Of a stretch of 64,000 bases of DNA, positions 36,583-44,876 are shown in pieces (the stretch's first letter is position 1; every line of letters begins with the position of its first letter). Under the pieces are notes generated by a model. The model was not told the DNA's origin. It saw only the letters and a list, made by a program, of their open reading frames with translations, and searched no databases. A program made the position numbers and the translations under genes. The stretch lies in assembly GCF_019278565.1 (NCBI RefSeq), contig NZ_CP058988.1, forward strand, positions 1,488,001-1,552,000. Reading direction: 5' to 3'. The stretch comes from Cellulophaga sp. HaHa_2_95. Its GTDB lineage: Bacteria > Bacteroidota > Bacteroidia > Flavobacteriales > Flavobacteriaceae.

Positions 36583-37807
36583 AGTTTATAATAGTTCCTA
36601 CAGAACCATTGGGGTCTTTCGTGAGGATATATTTTTGTTTCGGAGCAAGTCCGTATTCCTCTCGGTGAGATACAAAAATAATAGCAGTGGTAGACTCTGC
36701 TGCAATTTTATTAGTCAAGGCAACAAACAGTGCTGCGCTCTCATCATCTAAATTCTCTGTAGGTTCGTCTAAAATTAATACCAAAGGGTGTTTGATCATC
36801 GCTCTAGCAATCATTACCAAACGTTGTTCACCAACAGGCAACTCTGTAAAGATGGCTTCTGCTTTATCATTCATTTTAAGCACTTCTAGCCACTCTTCTG
36901 CAATTAAGACCTGACTTTCTGTTGGAAGTTTGTAAAGGCCTATAGAGTCGTTTAAACCGGATATAAGCATGTTTTTTACCGTGTGAGTGCGTTTAAAATT
37001 GTGGGTCAAGGTGGGGGCGTAATAGCCAATCCTTTTTTTAATATCCCAAATGGTTTCGCCACTACCTTTTTTCTTTCCGAATAAATAGAGTTCTTGATTG
37101 TATCCTTTGCTATTTTCTCCTGTAATTAAAGACAATAAAGTGGTTTTTCCACTACCATTCTTTCCTATCAACTGCCAAAACGATCCTTTTTTAATATCCC
37201 AACTAATGTTTTGCAATATAGGTTTCTCGTCAAAATGTACATTTATATTCTTCAGACTTATTAATATGTCTCCTTCGTAATCTAACTTTTTAAATGGTTT
37301 AGGAAGCTCTTTTGTGAATGGGTTTTCTAAATTGAATACTGTTTCTTTCGCTATACGTTGTAGGTTTCCATTGTGTAGAAGTTCATATTTATTTTTGATG
37401 AAATCTAAGGCATCTGCTTTTCTGCTTAAGATGACTATAAATAATTTGGTAGCAGTATTTTTTTGAATAGCAGTTTTTAAGTCTGCAACAGATTCTTGGT
37501 CTAAATTATCAAAGGGATTGTCTAAAACTAGAAAATCAGCATCAGCTGCTAAAAGGTAGTTTAGTACAATTTTTCGCTGTTCTCCGCTAGACATTGATTT
37601 TAAGCTCTGGGTTGTGTTTTTTGTAGCAATTTTCAGTTCGTGTACTTCTTCCTCGAAAATCAATTCTTCAATTCTGGACTTAGAAAGAGCATCTCCTTTA
37701 AGGTTTTGTATAGCTTCTAAGTCTAAAGGATTTTTTGAATCAAGAAGCTTAGATATTAAGCTTTTTATAGGGCTATTGTTTTGAGTAAAAATAAGAGTAT
37801 GAGACAT
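36581..37807 (-). CDS. ABC ATPase with degenerate first domain (ModF-like)
   Basis: A 408-residue soluble protein with two ABC-like halves. The C-terminal half is complete: Walker A GKNGSGKT, a signature-like PVGEQR and ILDEPTENLD. The N-terminal half keeps a signature (SSGEQRK) and a Walker-B-like VLDNPFDNLD, but I find no Walker A loop at its start, and the catalytic Glu is Asn. That half is therefore probably structural. The layout resembles ModF/PhrA-type double ATPases (usually near 490 residues), but no molybdate genes are nearby. It is last in a minus-strand run with lgt, DUF192 and GNAT genes, with 18 bases to the GNAT gene. Confidence 0.85.
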   Translation of the reverse strand: MSHTLIFTQNNSPIKSLISKLLDSKNPLDLEAIQNLKGDALSKSRIEELIFEEEVHELKIATKNTTQSLKSMSSGEQRKIVLNYLLAADADFLVLDNPFDNLDQESVADLKTAIQKNTATKLFIVILSRKADALDFIKNKYELLHNGNLQRIAKETVFNLENPFTKELPKPFKKLDYEGDILISLKNINVHFDEKPILQNISWDIKKGSFWQLIGKNGSGKTTLLSLITGENSKGYNQELYLFGKKKGSGETIWDIKKRIGYYAPTLTHNFKRTHTVKNMLISGLNDSIGLYKLPTESQVLIAEEWLEVLKMNDKAEAIFTELPVGEQRLVMIARAMIKHPLVLILDEPTENLDDESAALFVALTNKIAAESTTAIIFVSHREEYGLAPKQKYILTKDPNGSVGTIIN

Positions 37808-37825
37808 GCTTCAATAAAATTTGAA

Positions 37826-38344
37826 TTATAGGTTTAATCTAAAAATATAAACAGGATTGCCATGGTAGGTAGTTTCAAAATCTAGCGTCAACCCGTTTCT
37901 TTGGGCTACTTTTTGGGAGGGTATATTGTCTTTGTGGATGATGCTGATTAGAGAGCTGCATAAATGGTTAGAAATTGCGTAGTCTATACATGCTTTTGCT
38001 GCTTCTGTGGCATAACCCATGTTCCAGTATGCAGGAAGTAGCGAATAGGCTATTTCAATTTCTTTTTTTTCATGTATTTCTTGTACAAGTAATCCTGCTA
38101 GTCCAAGAAACGTTCTCGTTTGCTTGTGAATCAGTGCAAGTTTTCCGCCAAGATTGTGCTCATATCTATATAATGTACGCTCAAAATCTGCCTTACATGC
38201 AGTAATAGGGTTCTCAGGTAAACCGTTCCAAAATTTTGAAGTTCGTTTGTCTTCATGAAAAGGAAGCCATAAATTAAAATCAATGGGGTGTAATTTTCTA
38301 AATAATAATCGGTCAGACGTGCTATTATTCAGTAGGTAATCCAT
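37826..38344 (-). CDS. GNAT-family N-acetyltransferase (RimJ/RimL type)
   Basis: A 172-residue acetyltransferase. The N-terminus DRLLFRKLHPIDF is typical of the RimJ/RimL branch, and the acetyl-CoA binding segment is AYSLLPAYWNMGYATEA (the R/Q-x-x-G-x-G/A loop is present as N-M-G-Y-A). The C-terminal block SQKVAQRNGLTLDFET matches the family. Likely substrates are protein N-termini or small amines; nothing in the sequence fixes this. It sits 11 bases after the DUF192 gene in the lgt operon. Confidence 0.88.
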   Translation of the reverse strand: MDYLLNNSTSDRLLFRKLHPIDFNLWLPFHEDKRTSKFWNGLPENPITACKADFERTLYRYEHNLGGKLALIHKQTRTFLGLAGLLVQEIHEKKEIEIAYSLLPAYWNMGYATEAAKACIDYAISNHLCSSLISIIHKDNIPSQKVAQRNGLTLDFETTYHGNPVYIFRLNL

Positions 38345-38355
38345 TTAAATGCTGC

Positions 38356-38841
38356 TTATAGTTCTTTATAAACAATGCTGTCTTTAACTTCTAGAAGATA
38401 TTTTTCTGCCAATCCTGCATTTATTTCTAGCACATACTTTATAGGTACCTGTGATGATAATCCTTCTTCATTAAAGGGAATAGCATTTTCTTGAAAACTA
38501 GCTATTTTCATATGCTCATCAATATAAATAATATCTAATGGAATCGCTGTATTTTTCATGTAGAAAGAGTGCATGGCTACATCGGGAAATACAAATAACA
38601 TCCCTCTAGTTGGTTTCATGGTATTGCGGTACATGAGTCCAGTTTCAGTTTCGTAATCTGTAGCTGCTATCTCAATATCAAAAGAGGCTATGATAGAATC
38701 TGTTTTCGCTTTATAAATCGTTAATTCTCCTTCTTTTTTAAACGCGATTGCGGCAGTTTCTACTGCTTGCTTTGGTTCTTCTTTGCAAGAGCTTAGAAAG
38801 CCAAGGGTTATGCAGCTAAGGAGTACTAGGGCGTTTTTCAT
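38356..38841 (-). CDS. DUF192 lipoprotein
   Basis: A 161-residue protein with a signal peptide and lipobox ending FLSSC (Cys19). The DUF192 core is present: IASFDIEIA, GLMYRNTMKPTRGMLFVFPD, FYMKNTAIPLDIIYID and VLEINAG near the C-terminus. DUF192 proteins are small beta-rich extracytoplasmic proteins of unknown function. The gene begins five bases after lgt, the enzyme that would lipidate its product, and is clearly in the same transcript. Confidence 0.92.
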   Translation of the reverse strand: MKNALVLLSCITLGFLSSCKEEPKQAVETAAIAFKKEGELTIYKAKTDSIIASFDIEIAATDYETETGLMYRNTMKPTRGMLFVFPDVAMHSFYMKNTAIPLDIIYIDEHMKIASFQENAIPFNEEGLSSQVPIKYVLEINAGLAEKYLLEVKDSIVYKEL

Positions 38842-38846
38842 GGGTC

Positions 38847-39803
38847 TTATGATTTTATTGGTCTAAACATGAAATAGAGTCCTATGAGTACAAACGGAAT
38901 ACTAAGCCATTGTCCGATAGATAAAAGCTCCATAGATTCATCAAGCGAATTTTGACGTTCTTTTACAAACTCAACAAAGAAACGTATAGACCATAAAAGC
39001 ACTAAAAATGTACCAAATAAGAATCCTGGCTTATCTTTTTTATCTGTTTTCCAGTAGAAATAGTATAATATAATGAAAACAAATATATAGCAAACTCCCT
39101 CGTATAATTGTGCTGGATGGCGGTATGGTATCGCTTCTAAAATAGCTGCGAATTTAGGATTGTTTTCAATAAGACTGTAGGCTACACTAGGCGTTTTAGC
39201 ATTGGTAAGTTGCATTGCTTTGTAAGCAGGAAGATCGTCAGAATTACGGACAAATTTAGTGGCAAATACAAACGATTTCTCTACGGTTTTACCAACAATT
39301 TCTGAGTTGAAAAAATTCCCCAAACGTACAAAAAATGCACCAATAGCTACAGGGATTACAATTCGGTCTAATATCCAAAGTACTTTAAAGCCTGGGTGTT
39401 TACGTACATATAAGTACATGGCTACAATAATTCCTATAGCGGCACCATGACTTGCAAGTCCTGTAAACCCCGTGAATTCATATCCTTTGATAAAGCCAAG
39501 TATGGCTTCATTAGGGTTTGCTTTAATGGGTAATAATATCTCTAAAAGATTGTTTTTGTAATAGGGCCAGTCATAAAAAAATACATGTCCTAAACGGGCG
39601 CCTAGCATTGTTGCAAGAACAGTATATATGAAAAGAGAGTCTAATTGCTCAACAGTTTTTTTCTCTTTTAAAAAAATCTTTTTCATAAGATACCAGCCCA
39701 AAGCGAAGGCAGCAATCCACAAAAGATTATAATATTTAATTTGAATAAACCCAATTTTGAATAGCGTGTCGTTTGGGTTCCAAGTAATACCTAAAAAGTA
39801 CAT
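38847..39803 (-). CDS. lgt: prolipoprotein diacylglyceryl transferase
   Basis: The integral membrane enzyme that transfers diacylglycerol from phosphatidylglycerol to the lipobox cysteine, the first step in maturing the many lipoproteins encoded around it. In 318 residues it has about seven helices, the motif TGLASHGAAIG (family HGGA motif, here HGAA), the signature arginine in FFVRLGNFFNSEIVG and YRHPAQLYEG. It carries the extra periplasmic loop of about 30 residues often seen in Bacteroidetes Lgt. It leads the run lgt, DUF192, GNAT, ABC ATPase. Confidence 0.95.
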   Translation of the reverse strand: MYFLGITWNPNDTLFKIGFIQIKYYNLLWIAAFALGWYLMKKIFLKEKKTVEQLDSLFIYTVLATMLGARLGHVFFYDWPYYKNNLLEILLPIKANPNEAILGFIKGYEFTGFTGLASHGAAIGIIVAMYLYVRKHPGFKVLWILDRIVIPVAIGAFFVRLGNFFNSEIVGKTVEKSFVFATKFVRNSDDLPAYKAMQLTNAKTPSVAYSLIENNPKFAAILEAIPYRHPAQLYEGVCYIFVFIILYYFYWKTDKKDKPGFLFGTFLVLLWSIRFFVEFVKERQNSLDESMELLSIGQWLSIPFVLIGLYFMFRPIKS

Positions 39804-39904
39804 TTACAAATATTTTGAAGGGCTAAGATAAGAAAATTGACGCTAGACAGCGTGAAGCATGGTAAAGAAATTAGAAATTTATACGATTGAAATAAAACTC
39901 CTAT

Positions 39905-40126
39905 TTAAGGCACGGGGTCATAACCTTTTCCTCCCCAAGGGTGGCAACTAAAAATTCTTTTTATTCCAAGCCAACCTCCTTTAAAAAGGCCATGTTTTTT
40001 TAAAGCTTCTAGGGTGTATTGTGAGCACGTAGGGCTATAGCGGCAACTAGCTGGTGTAAGTGGTGATATGACCAATTGATAGAAGCGGACTAAAAAAACA
40101 AAAGGTGCAATGAGTATTTTTTTCAT
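39905..40126 (-). CDS. yidD: membrane protein insertion efficiency factor YidD
   Basis: A 73-residue protein with the full YidD signature: an N-terminal amphipathic/hydrophobic helix ([20 protein letters not shown]), the cysteine motif [15 protein letters not shown], and the C-terminal [15 protein letters not shown]. It helps YidC-dependent insertion of inner-membrane proteins. It is not next to rnpA/yidC as in enterics but precedes lgt, 101 bases away, so it may or may not share that transcript. Confidence 0.95.
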   Translation of the reverse strand: MKKILIAPFVFLVRFYQLVISPLTPASCRYSPTCSQYTLEALKKHGLFKGGWLGIKRIFSCHPWGGKGYDPVP

Positions 40127-40143
40127 GGAGATGAAATTACCCT

Positions 40144-40151
40144 CAAAAATA
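40144..40151 (-). promoter_or_regulatory. -7 promoter element of yidD
   Basis: On the minus strand it reads TATTTTTG, matching TAnnTTTG, 17 bases before the yidD start codon. Confidence 0.5.
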
Positions 40152-40408
40152 CGCTTTTCTACAGGAATTATAAAACCTGCGCGTTCCTAGGTTCAAGGTT
40201 ATAGTAATTTTTATTATCAACTAATAGAAGAGGATTTTGATGCCAAATGTTCTAGTTCTTTCTGTAGTGCAACAATGAGATTCGAATATTAAGGGATAGG
40301 CTAATAGTATTTTTAATGAGAAAATAGAGCAGTAACCTTCTATTATGGCACTAATTCTTAGCTTGCATTCAAATGTTTATACTTCTTGTTGAGTGAGAGA
40401 AATTGTAA

Positions 40409-40664
40409 GGTGCTATTATTCCTAATTTGCTATTATATTTCTCTTTTTTTTTGAACGACCTAGGTCAATCTCCGGTTGAATCTTGTACTAACGAGCATGT
40501 AAAATTTAGCCGTACATTTTCTTTGGAATAGGAGTAAAAAGCGTAAAGATGTTTGTATGAAGTTTGGTTTTGATGACAGATCCTATTTAAATCGTGTATT
40601 CAAAACCAAACATTGTATTTTCTTAGGAGCATTAGCGCCAAAATTGCGATGCAATTTAAGTTAA
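40409..40664 (+). pseudogene. decayed DNA-binding domain of an AraC-family regulator
   Basis: This lies in the longest gene-poor stretch of the window (40127-40660). Two reading frames hold consecutive pieces of an AraC-type helix-turn-helix. Frame one (40409-40531) reads LYFSFFLNDLGQSPVES, recalling the end of the first HTH (L-x-x-L-x-G-Q-S-P-V-E-F). Frame two (about 40503-40664) reads RKDVCMKFGFDDRSYLNRVF then KTKH, matching the second HTH signature GFxDxSYFxRVFKxKxG. A frameshift and the loss of everything upstream make it a relic. Its stop codon overlaps that of convergent cysS in TTAA, as in intact gene pairs of this window. Bases 40152-40408 show nothing recognisable. Confidence 0.6.
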
Positions 40665-42142
40665 GAGATGCTAAAAGTAGTACCTTCTTTACCGTCTTTT
40701 AATTGAATGCCTAGTGCTGCTAATTGGTCTCTTATAATATCAGAAGTAGCAAAATCTTTATTGTCTCTTGCTTCTTTTCTAAGTTGTATTAATAAAGCCA
40801 CCACTCCAGATAATTTATCAGAATCGGAATTAGCATCATTTTTATCCTCTAGACCTAAAATGTCAAATATAAAGGCGTTGAAGGTTTCTTTTAGAAGTGT
40901 TTTGTCAGCTTCAGAGATCGCTTCTTTCTTTTCTTTGATAGCATTAATATGCTTTACAGCTTCAAATAAATGAGCAATTAGGGTTGGCGTATTAAAGTCA
41001 TCATTCATGGCATCGTAACATTTCTGTTGCCATGCGGTAAAATCAAAATCAGAACTAGCACCTGTTTCTAATTTATCAATAGCGCTTAAAGCTTCCATTA
41101 GTTTCTGAAATCCTTTTTCAGAAGCTAGAAGTGCGTCATTGCTCAAATCTAGGATACTCGTATAATGCGCTTGCATCATAAAAAAACGTACTACCGTAGG
41201 GGTAAAAGCTTTTGAAAGAATGCTATTATTGCCAGAAAAAATTTCGTCTGGTAAAATATTATTTCCAGTAGATTTTGCCATTTTTTTACCATTCATGGTA
41301 AGCATATTGGCGTGCAACCAATAATTTACAGGCGATGCGCCATTGCTAGCTTCAGCTTGTGCAATTTCACATTCATGATGCGGGAATTTTAAATCCATTC
41401 CGCCTCCATGAATATCAAAAGTTTCGCCTAAATATTTAGTGCTCATCGCGGTACACTCTAGGTGCCAACCAGGAAAACCATCTCCCCAAGGAGAAGGCCA
41501 CCTCATAATATGTTGCGGTTCGGCTTTTTTCCAAAGGGCAAAATCTTGCGGACTATGCTTATCGTCTTGAGCAGCTAATTCACGAGTATTCGCAATCATG
41601 TCTTCTAACTTACGGCCACTTAATTTCCCATAGTTATGGGTTTCGTTAAATTTTGGAACATCAAAATAAACAGAACCATTAACCTCGTAAGCAAAACCTT
41701 TATTGAGAATCTCTTTTATAATTTCTATCTGCTCAATAATATGACCGGTAGCTGTAGGCTCTATACTCGGAGGTAAAAAATTAAATTTTTGTAAGATAGT
41801 ATGGAAGTCAACCGTATATCGTTGTACTACTTCCATAGGTTCAATACGTTCTAAGCGTGCTTTTTTTGCAATTTTATCCTCGCCATCATCTGCATCGTTT
41901 TCTAAATGCCCTGCATCTGTGATATTACGAACATAACGTACTTTATAACCCAGGTGCTTAAAGTATCTAAAAATCATATCAAAAGACATGAATGTTCTAC
42001 AGTTTCCTAAGTGTACATTGCTGTATACTGTGGGACCGCAAACATACATTCCTATGGCACCTTCGTGTATAGGTGTAAATAGCTCTTTTTGTCCAGATAA
42101 TGAATTGTAAACTTTTAAATGCTGAGTTTTATATAATTGCAT
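40661..42142 (-). CDS. cysS: cysteinyl-tRNA synthetase
   Basis: A class I aminoacyl-tRNA synthetase of 493 residues that charges tRNA-Cys. The nucleotide-binding motif is HLGN (HIGH-type) in [12 protein letters not shown], and the KMSKS loop is KMAKSTGN. The zinc site uses [16 protein letters not shown] and the HHECEIAQ histidine/glutamate region. The C-terminal anticodon-binding domain begins near residue 350. It lies 18 bases after folE and is probably transcribed with it. Confidence 0.97.
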   Translation of the reverse strand: MQLYKTQHLKVYNSLSGQKELFTPIHEGAIGMYVCGPTVYSNVHLGNCRTFMSFDMIFRYFKHLGYKVRYVRNITDAGHLENDADDGEDKIAKKARLERIEPMEVVQRYTVDFHTILQKFNFLPPSIEPTATGHIIEQIEIIKEILNKGFAYEVNGSVYFDVPKFNETHNYGKLSGRKLEDMIANTRELAAQDDKHSPQDFALWKKAEPQHIMRWPSPWGDGFPGWHLECTAMSTKYLGETFDIHGGGMDLKFPHHECEIAQAEASNGASPVNYWLHANMLTMNGKKMAKSTGNNILPDEIFSGNNSILSKAFTPTVVRFFMMQAHYTSILDLSNDALLASEKGFQKLMEALSAIDKLETGASSDFDFTAWQQKCYDAMNDDFNTPTLIAHLFEAVKHINAIKEKKEAISEADKTLLKETFNAFIFDILGLEDKNDANSDSDKLSGVVALLIQLRKEARDNKDFATSDIIRDQLAALGIQLKDGKEGTTFSIS

Positions 42143-42160
42143 GCTTTGATTGAAAAATAA

Positions 42161-42841
42161 TTAAAACCTTGTTTCTAATTTGATGAAATTTAAAAACTCT
42201 CTACGTGTAGCTTCTTCTTTGAATTTTCCACCATATTCTGCAGTAACTGTGCTGCTTTCAATATCGCGAATACCTCTAGAATTTACACAAAGGTGTTTTG
42301 CGTCAATAACGCAAGCTACATCCTCGGTGTTCAAGACTTTTTGTAATTCTCTTACAATCTGAATATTTAAACGTTCTTGTACTTGTGGTCTTTTGGCAAA
42401 ATAATCTACAATTCGATTCATTTTAGAAAGTCCTACAACAGTTCCGTTTGAAATATAAGCAACATGAGCTCTACCAACAATTGGTAAGAAATGATGCTCA
42501 CAAGTACTATAAAGTGTTATGTTTTTTTCAACCAACATCTCACCATATTTGTATTTGTTATCAAATGTTGAGGATTTTGGTTTTTTGTTAGGGTGTAAGC
42601 CTGCAAATATTTCGTTAACAAACATTTTTGCTACTCGGTTAGGAGTGCCCTTTAAACTATCATCAGTAAGGTCTAAGCCTAAAGTTTCCATGATTTCAGA
42701 AACATTTGCCTTAATCTTTACTATTTTTTCTTCATCACTCAATTCAAAAGCATTGGCAAGTAATGGAGTATCTTCAGAAGTAGAAACATGATTGTCTCCA
42801 ATTTCATCAAATTGATCTTCTAATGTGCTGTCAATTTTCAT
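42161..42841 (-). CDS. folE: GTP cyclohydrolase I
   Basis: The first enzyme of tetrahydrofolate (and queuosine-precursor) synthesis, converting GTP to dihydroneopterin triphosphate. The zinc ligands are Cys114 and His117 in STCEHHFLP and Cys185 in KHLCVNSRG; the GTP site includes LSKMNRIVDYFAKRPQVQER (138-157). The 226-residue length includes an acidic N-terminal extension of about 35 residues. It heads a two-gene operon with cysS and has its own -7 element. The later folate gene folP is at the far end of the window. Confidence 0.96.
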   Translation of the reverse strand: MKIDSTLEDQFDEIGDNHVSTSEDTPLLANAFELSDEEKIVKIKANVSEIMETLGLDLTDDSLKGTPNRVAKMFVNEIFAGLHPNKKPKSSTFDNKYKYGEMLVEKNITLYSTCEHHFLPIVGRAHVAYISNGTVVGLSKMNRIVDYFAKRPQVQERLNIQIVRELQKVLNTEDVACVIDAKHLCVNSRGIRDIESSTVTAEYGGKFKEEATRREFLNFIKLETRF

Positions 42842-42864
42842 TTATTATCATCTCTTAAATGCTG

Positions 42865-42872
42865 CAAAGATA
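42865..42872 (-). promoter_or_regulatory. -7 promoter element of folE-cysS
   Basis: On the minus strand it reads TATCTTTG, matching TAnnTTTG, 23 bases before the folE start codon. Confidence 0.5.
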
Positions 42873-42976
42873 TACATTATCTACTATTTAATAGCAAGAT
42901 TAGCTTGTTACACAACATTAATTAGCACAGGCTTTGTCGCGTGTTTAGTTTTATACTTACTAATGAAGTATCTCTA

Positions 42977-44764
42977 ATGAGATTTATTATATTATTTTTT
43001 TTATTTTCTAATTTAACCATTGCACAAATCTCCCCAGATTGTTCAACGGCTATTCCTATTTGTAATAATACACCGGTGAATAGCGGGACAAATAGTTATG
43101 GAGTAGATGATTTTGCAGGAGTCAGTGAGTCTGGTTGTTTAGAACGTACCGCTTCAGGATCTATAGAATCAAATTCGGCATGGTATCGTTTTAGAACTTC
43201 AGCAACAGGGCAGTTAGGATTTAATATTAGTACAGCTACTGATGAAGACTGGGATTTTGCATTGTACAAAACAGATGACTGTACCAATTTAGGAGATCCG
43301 CTGCGTTGTAATTTTTTAGATAATGGCGATCAAAATAGTTTTTTAGGAGTAGGGGAGGACCCTACGGGAGCTACAGATAATATACAATATGAAGATTGGC
43401 TTTCTGTAGTGCCAGGCGAAGAATATTACCTATTAATTAATAATTTTTCAAATGTAAATTCAGGATTTTCAATTCAATTTTCTGGTGATATTTTTGTGAC
43501 AAATCCCTATGATGCTTTAGATTGTACTATTATTAGTAATCTTTTAGGTCCGCCTATTGCGGCTTGTGAGTCAGATTTTGTACAATTAGATGCAACTAGC
43601 ACTGGTGCTTTAGGTTATGAATGGTTTCGAGATGATGGTAGTGGTTATACGCAAATTGCAGGAGCCACAACTGCCACATTAAATGTGTTGGATTCGTCTA
43701 ATTATCGGGTGGTAGTTACGAGAGCTGCAGATAATATTATTAGTGATGTTCAAGTGTCTTTTTCGCCAAGGCCTGTAGCTAATACTGTGGTAGATAAATT
43801 TTTCTGTTTTGATGAAGCAGTTTTTAATTTAAGTACCGTGGATGTAGAAGTTTTAGGGTCTCAAAATCCAGATGATTTTTTAATCACCTACCATGCAACA
43901 TTTTCTGATGCTGTTACAGGGTTTAATGCTTTGGAGAGTAATTATATAAAATCGGCTGGTACAGAAACAATTTATATTAGAATTTCGTCACTAGTAAATC
44001 CTAATTGTTATGATGCTTCTCAAGATTTTCAATTGATAGTATCTGAGGAAATAGAGCAAGATTTTCCAGCAACGGTTTATTTATGCGAGGCTGTTTCTTC
44101 TGCTAGTATTGGTGATGATACTCCAAATTCAAATTTCACGTATTTGTGGAGTACAGGTGAAAGTACGGCAACCATAAACGTGGCAACGGCAGGAATTTAT
44201 GAACTTATGGTAAGTACTACGATTGGTGCACTAACCTGTACAGAGGTTTTTGATGTAACTTTAGTTATTTCAAAAGCACCCAACATTACAACAGTAGTTA
44301 TTGATGATTTACAGGCAAATAATACAGTTTTGGTACATACAGAATTAGGTGGCAACTATGAGTATCAGATAGATGGGGAACCTTTTCAGATGAGCTCACA
44401 ATTTACCAATGTTTTACCAGGTATGCATACGCTTACTGTGAACGATTTGGAAGGATGTGGCACGGATTCTGAAACCATTGTAGTGGTTGGGTTTAAACGA
44501 TTTTTTAGTCCTAATGGCGATGGGATTAACGATGTATGGTCTGTAGAAGGCTTAGAAGCATTAGACAGTCCGGTACTGCTAATTTTTGATCGCTATGGAA
44601 AATTACTACAACAGTTAGATCCTACACAAACAGCATGGGATGGTTTATATAAAGGAATCCAAATGCCTGCTTCAGATTATTGGTTTCAGCTAAGTTACTT
44701 AGAAACTGATGGTAGTAGGGTTGTTGCAAAATATATAAACAATCACTTTTCTTTAAAGCGATAG
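42977..44764 (+). CDS. type IX secretion cargo protein with type B C-terminal sorting domain (adhesin-like)
   Basis: A 595-residue secreted protein. After a signal peptide (LTIAQ) comes a domain with paired cysteines (SPDCSTAIPIC, SGCLE, YKTDDC) and the aromatic block SAWYRFRTS, then PKD/Ig-like beta-sandwich repeats in the middle. The last 90 or so residues are the gliding-motility-associated (type B) sorting domain: FFSPNGDGINDVW, IFDRYGKLL, WDGLYKG, MPASDYWF and a final SLKR. It is therefore exported by the type IX system and placed on the surface or released. The ATG at 42977 is used because the upstream GTG (42941) precedes no signal peptide. It is paralogous to the next gene. Confidence 0.9.
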   Translation: MRFIILFFLFSNLTIAQISPDCSTAIPICNNTPVNSGTNSYGVDDFAGVSESGCLERTASGSIESNSAWYRFRTSATGQLGFNISTATDEDWDFALYKTDDCTNLGDPLRCNFLDNGDQNSFLGVGEDPTGATDNIQYEDWLSVVPGEEYYLLINNFSNVNSGFSIQFSGDIFVTNPYDALDCTIISNLLGPPIAACESDFVQLDATSTGALGYEWFRDDGSGYTQIAGATTATLNVLDSSNYRVVVTRAADNIISDVQVSFSPRPVANTVVDKFFCFDEAVFNLSTVDVEVLGSQNPDDFLITYHATFSDAVTGFNALESNYIKSAGTETIYIRISSLVNPNCYDASQDFQLIVSEEIEQDFPATVYLCEAVSSASIGDDTPNSNFTYLWSTGESTATINVATAGIYELMVSTTIGALTCTEVFDVTLVISKAPNITTVVIDDLQANNTVLVHTELGGNYEYQIDGEPFQMSSQFTNVLPGMHTLTVNDLEGCGTDSETIVVVGFKRFFSPNGDGINDVWSVEGLEALDSPVLLIFDRYGKLLQQLDPTQTAWDGLYKGIQMPASDYWFQLSYLETDGSRVVAKYINNHFSLKR

Positions 44765-44876
44765 CGCTAAATAACACAGGTATTTCATCGATTAAATGCA
44801 AATAATAGCGGCTAAATATACTAAACTGACCGTATATTAAGTTAATACCCCATATCACACACACCATCACACACAA

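Noticed and set aside
40152-40408. further pieces of the AraC-type regulator upstream of the relic
   Set aside because: I looked in all plus frames for a sensor domain or the first helix of the HTH and could not support any match.
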